From: Bacteroidota bacterium
GTDB taxonomy: Bacteria > Bacteroidota > Bacteroidia > UKL13-3
Direction of reading: 5' to 3'
NCBI GenBank assembly: GCA_030680835.1
Contig: JAUXUD010000065.1
Coordinates: 1-44,778, forward strand
Length of the DNA: 44,778 nt
The notes under the pieces: model-generated
Databases searched by the model: none
What the model was told of the DNA's origin: nothing
The model's input: the letters and a program-made list of their open reading frames with translations, nothing else
Position numbers and translations under genes: made by a program
Part shown: in pieces, positions 17,543 through 27,308 of the stretch
Layout: every line of letters begins with the position of its first letter
How positions within the stretch are numbered: the stretch's first letter is position 1

Positions 17543-20443
17543 CTAAACAAAATACATATCAATCATGCCTTTGTTTTTGGCATCAATTTTACCTCGGTAC
17601 TGGCAGGTAAATTTGTGTTTTACCAGTTCATGTGTTGTGCCGGTTATGTTAATTTTATTGGCTTCGCTGGTGCTTTCCATACGGCTGGCTACATTTACGG
17701 TGTCGCCCCAGATATCGTAGGCGAATTTTTTTGAACCTACAATGCCTGCTACAACCGGACCGCTGTTTAATCCCACCCGGATATCGAACAGTCCGCCCAG
17801 TTGTTTTCTGTTTTTCATAAACTCAATAATATCACGGGCAGCAAGTATGCATTGAATGGCATGTTCCGGATTTTCATGGGGCAAGCCGCAAACTGCAAGA
17901 TACGCATCACCGATGGTTTTTATTTTTTCCAAACCATGTACATCCATTATTGCATCAAAACCTTTAAAGCATAAATCTATTTCTGCTACCAGTTCGGTTG
18001 GTTTTAACTTTTCACCGATACCGGTAAAATTTACAAAATCGGTAAACATTACAGTTACATGTTCATATTGCCTGGCTTCAGATTTTCCTTTTCGTTTTAA
18101 TTCTTCGGCTACTTCACCCGGTAAAATATTTAAGAGCAAATCATCCGACTTTTTCTTTTCTGTTTTTAATTCAATATTATTTTGTGCCAGTTCTTTTGTT
18201 CGTTCAGCCACCACTTTTTCGAGCTTTTGATTTTTGGTGATCAATACCCTTGAATTAATTTTAATGATGAGGTAAATAAAAAGCAGAGAACACACAATAT
18301 ACAAAAGATATGCATAAATACTCTGGTACCAGGGAGAGAGGATGATGAGCTTGAGTTCAGCTTTTACAGCAGGGATACCTGTTGCATTTTTTGATTCAAC
18401 TTCAAGCAAATAAGACCCTGCTGCAAGTCCGGTTAAATTTAATTTCGATTCGTTTTTCCACGTACTCCAGTTTTCTCCCAATTCTTTAATTTTATATCGG
18501 TACAGGTTTTTATCCGGGTTGATGAAAGAATTAATTCCAAAAGCTACCTGAAGATTATTTTCTGCATGCGGGATTTTCGGGCAATAGTTTTGATCTTTAT
18601 TTTTTGCATCAAAAATAAGTTCTCCATTGCTATTGACTACCCGGTTAATGAATGTTTCGTATTTGGGCGTTTCGACTTCACTTCCATCGTATAAATAAAT
18701 TTTATCTTCAAAAGCAAACCATATTTTTTTGCCGTAGATGCATATGGCTGTGGGCCTTCCGTTAATTGCATAGGGAACAGACTGTTCTGCAATTTTACCG
18801 GCTTTTATTTGCCGGAGTACTTTACTGGTATAAATCCAAAAATCATTGTTAAAATCAAAGTCCATGTTTTTGGCATCCGAAAATATCCGACCTGCCGGTT
18901 CATTTATTTCAAACTGATCTCCCTTTAGTACGTAAACACCTTTTTCAGTTTGAAAAATAAATCCGCTATTATAATTCCGGATGATTACTTCTCCTTCAGA
19001 AAGTTCAGCCGGAGCCTTCTGTTTGGCATCCGTATTAATCAATCCGAAATGATAAGTCCCCAACCAGGGATTTGAACCCGCTTGTTCGGCAATGGAATTG
19101 GCCATTTCATAGTGCCCGCTTAATTTGCCCATTACATTTATAATTGCATCATTGCTTTGCGCATCTGTTCTCAATAGCTGGCAGAAAGTGGTACTGAATG
19201 CATAGATTAAATTTTTGTCGGTATTTGATTTTTGAATATGAACAAATGTTTCATTGGGAACCAAACATTTGGTACTTTGTGAACTCACCTCAAACAAGCC
19301 ATTGGTGGATGCTATCAGGAGTTTATTTTTTAATAATAATAAATCCCAGCATTCGCTGTTCATGCCACTTACAAGAATTGGGGTAGATGGATTTTCTGCA
19401 TCGGTTTTATACAAGCCATTGGTGCTGGCGATATACAAGTTGCCACCCAGAATCTGCATGTCGGTTACGTATCCACTTAAATTAAATTCGTTAAATTCAA
19501 GGATGGGAATATTAATATTTACATGTGTTAAACCTTTGCGATGGGCAACCCAAAGATTTTTTTCGTGATCCAGAAAAAGGCTGTAGATTTCATTAGACGG
19601 TAGTTTTATATTTTGTTCTCTTCCATTTAAACCTTCAAATACTTTTATGCCATCACTAAAGGTTCCCAATGCAATTTGCCGGCCATTTGGCGATGTTGCA
19701 ATGGATGCCAATCCCTTTAGGGCAAAATTATTCAGGGCTCCGTTTATTGCATTAATGCCTTCTTTTTTAAGTTGAAAAATTCCATGATAATTGCTGCCCA
19801 ATAAAAGTCCATCAGCGTATAGGGCTTCTCCTATTAGTGTTTTGCCCTTTAGTTTTTCACCGTCTTTTACGGGATTCAAACGAGACCCATTCCAAACACC
19901 CAAACCCTTATACAACTCGTTTATGTATAATTTTCTATTCCAGGCAAAGGCCCCGCTTATTTCATTTAATGTATTTATTTTTAACCCAAATTCTTTTGCA
20001 TTTATTGTAACGGTATATAAGTATTTGCCAGAAGTAAAAAAGATATCTCCGGCAACTTCAATTACTTTATTATCGCCCGAACCTGTTTGTTTTGCTTTGC
20101 TTAACTGCTCTTTAAAACTATGGTATTCAAACTTGCCACTTTCATCAAACAGAAGCACCCCCAAATCCCCTTCACATGCCAGAAACAGATTCCCGGTTTT
20201 ATCAAATGCCATACTTCTAACAGGTCTGGGAATAGGGTATAAACTCCAGTTATTTCCATCAAAACGTAGAACGCCTTCGTTATTGGCAAACCATATTCTT
20301 CCCTGCGCATCCTGTATAAAACTCCAGATTAAAGGATGGGCATTAAAATCTTTGCCTGAATAATTCTTTGAAGTATAATCCCATGCAAACACAGTTATTG
20401 TTTGAACCAACAGCAGCAGGGTAATAAGTAATACTTTTTTCAT
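17543..20443 (-). CDS. Propeller-sensor adenylyl cyclase (cassette 1)
   Basis: 966 residues. The signal peptide (1-20) is followed by a periplasmic beta-propeller (about 25-600) with the two-component-propeller signature GRIWFANNEGVLRFDG, and a Y_Y_Y domain (about 630-705). A membrane helix lies at about 708-729, followed by a coiled linker with the cyclase-associated motif SDDLLLNILP and a class III nucleotidyl cyclase domain (795-966). Metal ligands Asp802 and Asp846, the adenine-specifying pair Lys842 and Asp910, and transition-state residues Asn917 and Arg921 are all present. It should therefore make cAMP in the cytoplasm in response to a periplasmic signal. It lies 13 bp downstream of the TonB receptor gene and is surely co-transcribed. 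The layout is that of Bacteroides hybrid two-component sensors with the kinase replaced by a cyclase. Confidence 0.93.
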   Translation of the reverse strand: MKKVLLITLLLLVQTITVFAWDYTSKNYSGKDFNAHPLIWSFIQDAQGRIWFANNEGVLRFDGNNWSLYPIPRPVRSMAFDKTGNLFLACEGDLGVLLFDESGKFEYHSFKEQLSKAKQTGSGDNKVIEVAGDIFFTSGKYLYTVTINAKEFGLKINTLNEISGAFAWNRKLYINELYKGLGVWNGSRLNPVKDGEKLKGKTLIGEALYADGLLLGSNYHGIFQLKKEGINAINGALNNFALKGLASIATSPNGRQIALGTFSDGIKVFEGLNGREQNIKLPSNEIYSLFLDHEKNLWVAHRKGLTHVNINIPILEFNEFNLSGYVTDMQILGGNLYIASTNGLYKTDAENPSTPILVSGMNSECWDLLLLKNKLLIASTNGLFEVSSQSTKCLVPNETFVHIQKSNTDKNLIYAFSTTFCQLLRTDAQSNDAIINVMGKLSGHYEMANSIAEQAGSNPWLGTYHFGLINTDAKQKAPAELSEGEVIIRNYNSGFIFQTEKGVYVLKGDQFEINEPAGRIFSDAKNMDFDFNNDFWIYTSKVLRQIKAGKIAEQSVPYAINGRPTAICIYGKKIWFAFEDKIYLYDGSEVETPKYETFINRVVNSNGELIFDAKNKDQNYCPKIPHAENNLQVAFGINSFINPDKNLYRYKIKELGENWSTWKNESKLNLTGLAAGSYLLEVESKNATGIPAVKAELKLIILSPWYQSIYAYLLYIVCSLLFIYLIIKINSRVLITKNQKLEKVVAERTKELAQNNIELKTEKKKSDDLLLNILPGEVAEELKRKGKSEARQYEHVTVMFTDFVNFTGIGEKLKPTELVAEIDLCFKGFDAIMDVHGLEKIKTIGDAYLAVCGLPHENPEHAIQCILAARDIIEFMKNRKQLGGLFDIRVGLNSGPVVAGIVGSKKFAYDIWGDTVNVASRMESTSEANKINITGTTHELVKHKFTCQYRGKIDAKNKGMIDMYFV

Positions 20444-20456
20444 GGGATGCCCATTG

Positions 20457-23450
20457 TTAATTTAAGAGTTCATCAAACAATATCGAAAAATAAAATATCG
20501 CACCTACTGTTGGTGACCCCAATGCCTGGGTATATCTAACATTGGTTATATTGGTTCCTCCTGCTTTAAGCATGGTTTTATATTTGGGTAAATGCATGCT
20601 GATCATCAGGTCTAAATTATAGTATGCATTTAATACTCCCTGTTTGTTATATTCTTTAAAATGTACAATGTCAACCCAACGGTAGTTTGCAGTAAAACCA
20701 AAAATTTTATTGATTTTAATTCCGCTGATTCCGAAGTTCACTTTATTTTTTGGGGTATTAAAATTACCGATAAAATCCTGATCCAGGAATTCAATGGATT
20801 CATACATCTGGTTGAAGTTATAATTTCCGAACAGGGAATAATTTTTGTTCAGGATATAATTAAATGCAAGGGTATACCCGTATGCAGTTACAGGAATTGT
20901 TGAATTTACTCCCATTCTGTAAACCTGGGTATTTTGAACATTTTTAACATACGAAGGGGTAATGGTATCTGAACGGTTCACCGGGCCAATAAATTGCTGT
21001 GTGCTTATTAAATTGCTGAAATGACTGACATATACATTTATATCTGTTTCAAGTTTATCAAACAAAAAACTTCTCCAGCCCAGCTCAATTGCTTTTAACT
21101 GTTCAGGTACGATATCTTTAATTATTGATTTTTTCAATAAGGTTGAATCACCTGTTTTAAGAAAAGCGCTTACAGAACTTTGAATATACATATTTACAAA
21201 ATCGGTACCATCTGATTGCTTTCTTACCAGGTTTAATTTGGCGGCATCGCTGTAAAATCCGCCAAAAGTAATAGCCCTGGGCATAACTATAAAATTAAAC
21301 TGATCAATCAATGCAGGCATTCTGTAACCAACTTGTCCTGATGCACGGATGCTGTGTTGTTTGTGTTTACCCAATAACAAAACAACAGAAGCTCTGGGAC
21401 TTAATTTAGGTTCAAATCGTTGTGTTTTATCCAGTCTTAAAGAAGCCTGTAATTTTAAACGCTCTTCATAAAGATTTTTGGAAGCCTGCACAAACCCTCC
21501 GATTTCATTGGAATAAATCGCTTCTGTTTTATCCGGAAAAACAGTTCCGTGAGTCGCCGGGGCGTTAAAACGATAGTTTGCACCCATTAAAAATGAAACG
21601 GGTAACCTCAGATCTTTCAGGTCGTAGATATATTCTGTGTACCACGATTTTGAAGTGCTGATTAAACGGCTTCCATTTTCTGTGAAGCTATGGTTGGTAA
21701 CATAGTTAAAAGCAGAGTCAAATTCTTTGGTACCGGGCTGAAATTGCGCCCTGCCCAATAGTACATTGGTTATAGCGGTATCATTCAAAAAATTTTGTGC
21801 CCTTCTGGCAAATTCAGAATTGTCTCCATCAGCAAATTTTCTTGCAGCGGCATCATTGCCTCTTTGTATGGTATCCATTTGATCGGCTGCAGGAAGTTGC
21901 GCGTTCAGTGCATTGTAAAAGCCCGAAAAAGCCAGTAAATACTGAGCCATCCAGTTTTCATCAGATTTGGCCCCCCGGTTAATATTTATACCGGTAAGTG
22001 TGGCATCCGACGAATGACCTGTATTTTCAAAATATACATGGGTTCTGAATGTATAGTTTTTCCCTCTGATTTCGAATTTATGCTGATTCAAAAAGAAGTC
22101 TTTAATCTGTGCCCTGTTGTCAACCTGAAAACTGCTGCTGCCTGCACTGAACCGGGAGGTCCATGAAATTTCCATGTGTTTGTTGGGCCGGTAGTAAAAT
22201 GCAAGATCCGTTTTGGCATTATACGGTTTGTATTCAAAGAGCTGCGTTTCTTTATAACCGGTTCTTGAAACTTTTAAAGGTTCATATACCAAAGGAATCG
22301 GGCCAAATGGAGTAGGAACTTTAAAAGTGTTTGAATCAAAAACACTGGTAACCTCATCTCCGCTCAGGTTTGCACCTTCATAACCCGGATTGCCGGGGCC
22401 GGGTTTAAATCCGTAACTTGTTAAATTATTGCTGTATTGATAATTTGCAATATCTGCATAATCTGTTGCCTTCCAGTCGGTGGCACGTAAATAGCCCATC
22501 GTAAATTTATAAGCCCATTTTTGATTTTTAAAGGTATTGGCGTAGCGAAGGCTGAAATCATAAATGGGGGCGGGCTTATTGTCAATACCATCCACATGGT
22601 TAATACCCGACTTATAATTCACACTTAAACCTTTGTAATCGTACGGATTTTTAGACGTTGTATTTAACAAGCCGGTAATCGCATTGGGTCCATATAAAGC
22701 AGATGATGAACCCGGTATTAATTCAACCCTTTCAATATCAAGATCGATGGGGCCGTTTAGCTGATTCAGCGATAAGTTAAAGCCCTGCATGGATAAATCC
22801 ATATTGTCGAATCGTTGAATAAAACGGTGATTATAACTTGCATTAAAGCCACGTGTATTAATGGTTTTATAAGTTACGCTGGTCGTAATTACATCTATTC
22901 CCGACAGGTTCACCAGGCGGTCGTACATAGTCATGGAAGGATTATTCCTGATCTCAATGGCATTTAACAATTCAATGGTAACCGGGCTTTCAAATTTCCG
23001 TTCAGGTTTTCGTGATGCTGAAATAACTACAGCTTTGGCAACCGTAAAATTTTCTTTTAATCTGAAATGTATATAGGCACTGTTTTCATTGGGTTCAAAA
23101 GTTTCGGTAAAAAAACCCAGGTATGAACAAATCAGTTTGCATGGCCGGGTTAAGTTTACTTTAATGGCAAACGAACCATCCATTGACGACAAAACCCCAT
23201 TGCTGGTTCCGTATTCAATAATTGTAGCCAGTGGCAAATGCTCTCCGTTGGCTACCATACTCACTTTTCCGCGAATAATCCGGGCTGTAATGGGGCCTTC
23301 CGGGGCTAACAGCGAATCCGCAATCTGAACCGTTTTTTTAGATTTGGATCTGAAATCCTGGCTTAACAAATCACCCGGTAAAAAAATAAAAATCAGAAAA
23401 AAAAACAGAATGGGTACAGACAATAAAGTATTGTCAAATTTTTCATTCAT
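20457..23450 (-). CDS. TonB-dependent outer-membrane receptor (cassette 1)
   Basis: 997 residues. The signal peptide (about 1-31, ending LLSQ) is followed by a carboxypeptidase-regulatory-like domain (about 56-128, with ATIIEYGTSNGVLSSMDGSF). A possible TonB-box region VVISAS lies at 141-146 and the plug at about 150-260 (INTRGF, RVELIPGSSSALYGPNAITG). A long beta-barrel ends in an aromatic-rich strand (FYFSILFDELLN). It imports or senses an unknown ligand using TonB energy. The frame is open to 23522, but that would overlap the preceding T9SS gene and displace the signal peptide, so the ATG at 23450 is preferred. It is paralogous to the receptor at 30991-34023, with long shared stretches in the plug (FIQRFDNMDLSM). 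Confidence 0.92.
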   Translation of the reverse strand: MNEKFDNTLLSVPILFFFLIFIFLPGDLLSQDFRSKSKKTVQIADSLLAPEGPITARIIRGKVSMVANGEHLPLATIIEYGTSNGVLSSMDGSFAIKVNLTRPCKLICSYLGFFTETFEPNENSAYIHFRLKENFTVAKAVVISASRKPERKFESPVTIELLNAIEIRNNPSMTMYDRLVNLSGIDVITTSVTYKTINTRGFNASYNHRFIQRFDNMDLSMQGFNLSLNQLNGPIDLDIERVELIPGSSSALYGPNAITGLLNTTSKNPYDYKGLSVNYKSGINHVDGIDNKPAPIYDFSLRYANTFKNQKWAYKFTMGYLRATDWKATDYADIANYQYSNNLTSYGFKPGPGNPGYEGANLSGDEVTSVFDSNTFKVPTPFGPIPLVYEPLKVSRTGYKETQLFEYKPYNAKTDLAFYYRPNKHMEISWTSRFSAGSSSFQVDNRAQIKDFFLNQHKFEIRGKNYTFRTHVYFENTGHSSDATLTGININRGAKSDENWMAQYLLAFSGFYNALNAQLPAADQMDTIQRGNDAAARKFADGDNSEFARRAQNFLNDTAITNVLLGRAQFQPGTKEFDSAFNYVTNHSFTENGSRLISTSKSWYTEYIYDLKDLRLPVSFLMGANYRFNAPATHGTVFPDKTEAIYSNEIGGFVQASKNLYEERLKLQASLRLDKTQRFEPKLSPRASVVLLLGKHKQHSIRASGQVGYRMPALIDQFNFIVMPRAITFGGFYSDAAKLNLVRKQSDGTDFVNMYIQSSVSAFLKTGDSTLLKKSIIKDIVPEQLKAIELGWRSFLFDKLETDINVYVSHFSNLISTQQFIGPVNRSDTITPSYVKNVQNTQVYRMGVNSTIPVTAYGYTLAFNYILNKNYSLFGNYNFNQMYESIEFLDQDFIGNFNTPKNKVNFGISGIKINKIFGFTANYRWVDIVHFKEYNKQGVLNAYYNLDLMISMHLPKYKTMLKAGGTNITNVRYTQALGSPTVGAIFYFSILFDELLN

Positions 23451-23487
23451 GGAATTATTAAAAGTTCTCAATTCAATTTTTAATAAT

Positions 23488-24369
23488 TTATTGCACCCAA
23501 AATTTTCTGGTAAATTCACCATCTTCGTTACTTACCTTTAATAGGTATAATCCTGCTTCCAGTTGAGATGTTTGAATATTTGTTTCCTGTATATTTTTAT
23601 ATACGTCTAATACAACTTCTTTTCCCAAAAGGTTGTATAAACTTAGCGACACCTTTGAATAATTTTTATTGAATTTTATATTTAATATCTCATGAGATGG
23701 GTTCGGATATATATCAAAATATGCCGAGGCTTCAATTACTGAAACACCAACATTTCCACCTGTAAAATTAAGATCATCCAATAAAAATTTTGAGCCCGCA
23801 TGGTCGCAGGATAGTGCTACCGAAGCCACGCCAATAATTGCGGTATCGGGTGTGGCTGAGCTATAATATGTAAATGCAACACTTGCCTTTGTATAGATTG
23901 TATCCGTATTATGATGAAATGTAAATGCGGTAGCAATGGTGTCTCTTTTTGCCTGTACGCTATCCCAGCGTGTTAAAATAAAAAGGCCGTTTGCAGTGTC
24001 TGTACCAACGGGTTTATATTTGAACCAATATTCAACATGTGTGGGTCTATAGGTATATTTCATTCCCCATTGTGAACTTGTAAATGTTTGTTTTCCTAAA
24101 AATATCGAACCCCCATAATCGGGCACAAAAATACCTGACGGTTTTGTTGTAATTTTGGCTGCAACCATTTCACATGCGAAACTACCTGAATGTGCATCAT
24201 TGGATTTAAAGATGGTTTGGGGATTCCCAAAAAACATCAATCCATTGGTGCTTACCCAGCTTGTAGGGTCGTTACTGCTCCAACTTTCAAATCCACCATT
24301 TGTTATCTGGGCTGAAGGATTAAAATAGAAGAGGGCAAAGACAACAGTAATCGTAAATTTTGATTTCAT
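23488..24369 (-). CDS. Secreted protein with T9SS type A domain (cassette 1)
   Basis: 293 residues. A signal peptide (1-20) is followed by a beta-rich domain (about 21-205) that begins ITNGGFESW and ends with a conserved VALSCDHAGSKFLLDDL strand, resembling carbohydrate-binding/PCMD-type jelly rolls. A T9SS type A sorting domain (about 215-293) has YFDIYPNPSHE and GLYLLKVSNEDGEFTRKFWVQ at the end. It should be exported to the cell surface. It is the first gene of cassette 1, 37 bp upstream of the receptor gene, so a surface ligand-binding or processing partner of that receptor is plausible. A shortened copy sits at 27309-27728. Cassette 3 lacks it. Confidence 0.85.
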   Translation of the reverse strand: MKSKFTITVVFALFYFNPSAQITNGGFESWSSNDPTSWVSTNGLMFFGNPQTIFKSNDAHSGSFACEMVAAKITTKPSGIFVPDYGGSIFLGKQTFTSSQWGMKYTYRPTHVEYWFKYKPVGTDTANGLFILTRWDSVQAKRDTIATAFTFHHNTDTIYTKASVAFTYYSSATPDTAIIGVASVALSCDHAGSKFLLDDLNFTGGNVGVSVIEASAYFDIYPNPSHEILNIKFNKNYSKVSLSLYNLLGKEVVLDVYKNIQETNIQTSQLEAGLYLLKVSNEDGEFTRKFWVQ

Positions 24370-24547
24370 ATTATTTTGGAATAAAGTATATTAATACCTT
24401 AATATATTTTAATATCAAATAACGGAATAATTTTGATAAATAGGAAGTGAATTAAATATTTTTTGTGCATTAAATATAAATATTCAATATTTTACTGTGA
24501 GCAATTAAAAGGGTATTAAAATGCGTTTTTAAAAATTACAAAGCTAT

Positions 24548-24591
24548 CCTTCGCCATCACCTTCGCAAGGCTACGGTGATTAAGAAAAGCT
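24548..24591. repeat. 44-bp repeat, copy 1 (cyclase 2 stop)
   Basis: This 44-bp segment matches 27951-27994 at 42 of 44 positions. It contains the dyad ATCACC (24556-24561) / GGTGAT (24575-24580), and the tighter alternative CCTT-CGC-AAGG (24560-24570). The repeat covers the last codons and the stop (24580-24582) of the cyclase 2 gene, so part of the repeat is coding. No T-run follows on the minus strand. Confidence 0.85.
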
Positions 24592-26940
24592 ACGGTTAAC
24601 AAAGTACATATCAAGTTCCCCTTTGTTTTTTGCATCTAACTTCCCCCGATAGGTACACACAAATTCATCTTTAACCAGTTCATAAGTTGCGCCACTTATA
24701 TTAATCTCCCCTGCATCGCTGTTGCTTTCCATTCGGCTGGCGGTATTCACGGTATCGCCCCAAATGTCGTATGCGAATTTTTTTACACCTACAATACCTG
24801 CCACTACGGGGCCGGAGTGAATGCCTATTCTGATTTGAAACTTACCTGCATTTTGATTCATATATGCCTGAATCGCAATAGCTGCTTTAACTACCCTTTG
24901 GGCATGATCTTCCATTGGATTCGGTAAACCGCATACAGCCAGATAAGCATCGCCAATGGTTTTTATTTTTTCTATGCCATACTGTTCCATAATGGCATCA
25001 AAAGCGGTAAAATTTTTATGTATTTCGGCAACCAGTTCAACGGGTGTGAGTTGCTCGCTGATGCCGGTGAAGTTTACAAAATCAGTGAAAAGTACCGTAA
25101 CATGGTCATATTGCTTCGCATCACTGCTGCCTTTTTCTTTTAATTCTTCTGCAACTTCTTCAGGTAAGATATTGAGTAACAAATCATCCGATTTTTTCTT
25201 TTCAGCCTGTAATTGCAGGGTACGTTCTTCAACTTTTAACTCAAGTGTTTTGTTATACGCTTCCTGTCTTTGCTGATCCAGTTTCCGGTCGGTAATATCA
25301 TTCATCATCACAATGGCACCTGTAATTCTCCTGTTGCTTTCAAATAGCGGATTGGCTCTTATATCTACATATATATAATCACCGTCTTTTTTTCGAAGCC
25401 TGCCTTCAATATTTAATAATTTCCGGGGATTGTGAAATGCTTTTTCAAATGAGTCATGAACAGATTGCCTGTCGTCGGGATGCATGAAATCATAGGCAGA
25501 AATTCCAATCATTTCCTCCGGTTTAAATCCGATGGTTTTTTTAAAACTCGGACTGGCGAATGTTAAGGTGGCGTTCAAATCAAGGATACTGATTAAATTA
25601 GAGCTCGTATTAATGATATTCCTGAATTTCTTTTCGCTCATTTCTATCTGATCGTATTTTTGACCGAGTTCGGCATTCACAGCATTTAATTGCAGGGTTG
25701 ATTTTTCAACCGTTTCAAATGCATACGAAATACGTGAGGCCAGAATATAAGCCTGTAAAAGGATGTTCATGAAAAACCCCAAAGGGGTAAGGTACCGGCT
25801 ATTAATGATAAGCAAGCTCAGCAACATGTCATTGATGACACAGGCAACCAGCGTGAGCGTAATAATCAGAAAGATTACTGAACCGCTTCGTTTATTTTTA
25901 ATGGCTTTTGGAGAAACAATCAGGATAATATAGAATGCCTTAAAAACAACTAAAATCTGGAATCCAGAGAGCATGGAAGTGTAAAAAGAAGTGCTGGTTA
26001 AACAAATCACCAGCGTTTCAATCAGGGTAATTCCAACTACAATTTTCAGCACCGTTTTCGAAAAATCGAGTGTAAACAGATAATAAACAAAAATGATGAA
26101 TAATGATGAACCATAGCTTAAAGTGAGATATTCCAAACGTAACCCTAAATTCAGATTGAATGAAGGAAAAAAGACGTATAAAAAACGGTCATCTGTTAAC
26201 ATTGACCGAAAGAGTAATGACAAACATAACAAGCCAAACCACAAGGCAATTTTTTCGCTTTTCCTTAAAAAAAATATCCAGATATGATAAATGAATAAGA
26301 TAAACATGATGCCAAACAGAATGGTTTCAAACGCAGCTTCCCGTTCATGCTTATTGATGAGTTGATCCATGGTTCCCAATTGATAACTGGACCATATGCC
26401 TCCTTTGCTGTGGAAATTATTTGATACCTGTACTATAATATCCAGTTCGGAAGTATCAGCAGTGAAACTTCTCAGCATAGGCAGAAACTGGGGTTTCATT
26501 TTATCCGGAATGTCAGATACTACCCCATTGGATGCAACGGATTGTCCGTTAATCCACAATTTAAAAGAAGAAGCCGCATCAAAACATTTTATACCCAATA
26601 TTGGATAGGGATGTTTCAATTTAATTTTTAAATGGTAGGTAGCAAATCCTTTTCCCGGTAATTTATGCGTGTGTTTGGTTTGTTCATTCCAGGTTCCGGG
26701 TATCGAAAGACTCAGAGCAGGCGTATCCACCTGTAAGCGCCTGAAATCATCCGGTGTATACAGTTTATTCCAGTAAAAGTCCCATTTCCCGTCTAATTTC
26801 AGGATTCCGTCTTTTTCAAAATCCCAGTCCGATAAATCAAGAATCCCCTGCACAGCAAGAGGTGGATTCCTTTTGGGATCGTTGCAGGCAAAAATAGAAA
26901 TGATACTGCCAAGAAATACAATTAATTTTATCAGTCTCAT
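24580..26940 (-). CDS. 7TMR-DISM/PAS adenylyl cyclase (cassette 2)
   Basis: 786 residues. The leader ends SIFAC and may be a lipoprotein signal. Then come an extracellular jelly-roll 7TMR-DISMED2-like domain (about 30-190), seven membrane helices (about 205-405), a PAS/PAC domain (about 435-555, with FRNIINTSSNLISILD and ITGAIVMMNDITDRK), a coiled linker with SDDLLLNILP, and a class III cyclase domain (613-786). Asp620 and Asp664 (metals), Lys660 and Asp725 (adenine), and Asn732 and Arg736 are intact. The catalytic domain is closer by eye to cyclase 3 than to cyclase 1 (shared DHAQRV, YMNQN, IRIGIHSGPV, VNTASRMESNS). It overlaps the receptor remnant by 4 bp (ATGA), so it is translationally coupled to it. 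Its sensor is unrelated to the other two cyclases. Confidence 0.93.
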   Translation of the reverse strand: MRLIKLIVFLGSIISIFACNDPKRNPPLAVQGILDLSDWDFEKDGILKLDGKWDFYWNKLYTPDDFRRLQVDTPALSLSIPGTWNEQTKHTHKLPGKGFATYHLKIKLKHPYPILGIKCFDAASSFKLWINGQSVASNGVVSDIPDKMKPQFLPMLRSFTADTSELDIIVQVSNNFHSKGGIWSSYQLGTMDQLINKHEREAAFETILFGIMFILFIYHIWIFFLRKSEKIALWFGLLCLSLLFRSMLTDDRFLYVFFPSFNLNLGLRLEYLTLSYGSSLFIIFVYYLFTLDFSKTVLKIVVGITLIETLVICLTSTSFYTSMLSGFQILVVFKAFYIILIVSPKAIKNKRSGSVIFLIITLTLVACVINDMLLSLLIINSRYLTPLGFFMNILLQAYILASRISYAFETVEKSTLQLNAVNAELGQKYDQIEMSEKKFRNIINTSSNLISILDLNATLTFASPSFKKTIGFKPEEMIGISAYDFMHPDDRQSVHDSFEKAFHNPRKLLNIEGRLRKKDGDYIYVDIRANPLFESNRRITGAIVMMNDITDRKLDQQRQEAYNKTLELKVEERTLQLQAEKKKSDDLLLNILPEEVAEELKEKGSSDAKQYDHVTVLFTDFVNFTGISEQLTPVELVAEIHKNFTAFDAIMEQYGIEKIKTIGDAYLAVCGLPNPMEDHAQRVVKAAIAIQAYMNQNAGKFQIRIGIHSGPVVAGIVGVKKFAYDIWGDTVNTASRMESNSDAGEINISGATYELVKDEFVCTYRGKLDAKNKGELDMYFVNRSFS

Positions 26941-27296
26941 GTATGAACAATAATAATCAGTTTACAGGGTCTGGTTACATTTACTTTAATGTCCAACGAA
27001 CCATCCATTGATGACATTACACCATTGTTGATTCCGGATTCGATAATTGTAGCCAGGGGCAAATGCTCTCCGTTGGCTACCATACTCATTTTCCCGCGAA
27101 TTATTCGTGCATTCATGTGTCCTTCCGGAGGCAGGAGCGAATCAGTTATGTGAACCATTTTTTTAGATTTGGATCTGAATTCCTGGTTCAATAAATTTTC
27201 CGAAAAAAATGTAAAAATCAGAAAGAAAAACAGTGCAGGTCCGGACAAAAAAGTATTGTCAAATTTTTCATTTGTGTATTCAATAAAAGTTCTCAA
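26937..27296 (-). pseudogene. Truncated TonB receptor remnant (cassette 2)
   Basis: An open frame of 119 codons that aligns without gaps to residues 2-107 of the cassette 1 receptor (signal peptide, SKSKK, then RGK, SMVANGEHLPLATIIE, SSMDGS, TRPCKLI). At the ancestral start the ATG reads ACA (27273-27275), leaving only a TTG at 27296 or internal ATGs. After KLI, about 5 extra bases break the frame; a few more bases still match the receptor gene, and then the frame stops at the TGA overlapping the cyclase 2 ATG. Plug and barrel are gone. Several stretches of over 20 bases are identical to the intact gene, so the duplication looks recent. It might still be translated as a short exported leader peptide; I call it a remnant. 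Confidence 0.85.
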
Positions 27297-27308
27297 GTCA
27301 AAACCAAT

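Noticed and set aside
19791-20363. 190-codon plus-strand open frame inside cyclase 1
   Set aside because: Antisense to the well-supported propeller region; Ser/Pro/Phe-rich composition typical of a shadow frame.
23451-23522. 24-codon N-terminal extension of the cassette 1 receptor
   Set aside because: It would overlap the T9SS gene and bury the signal peptide; the ATG at 23450 gives a normal leader.
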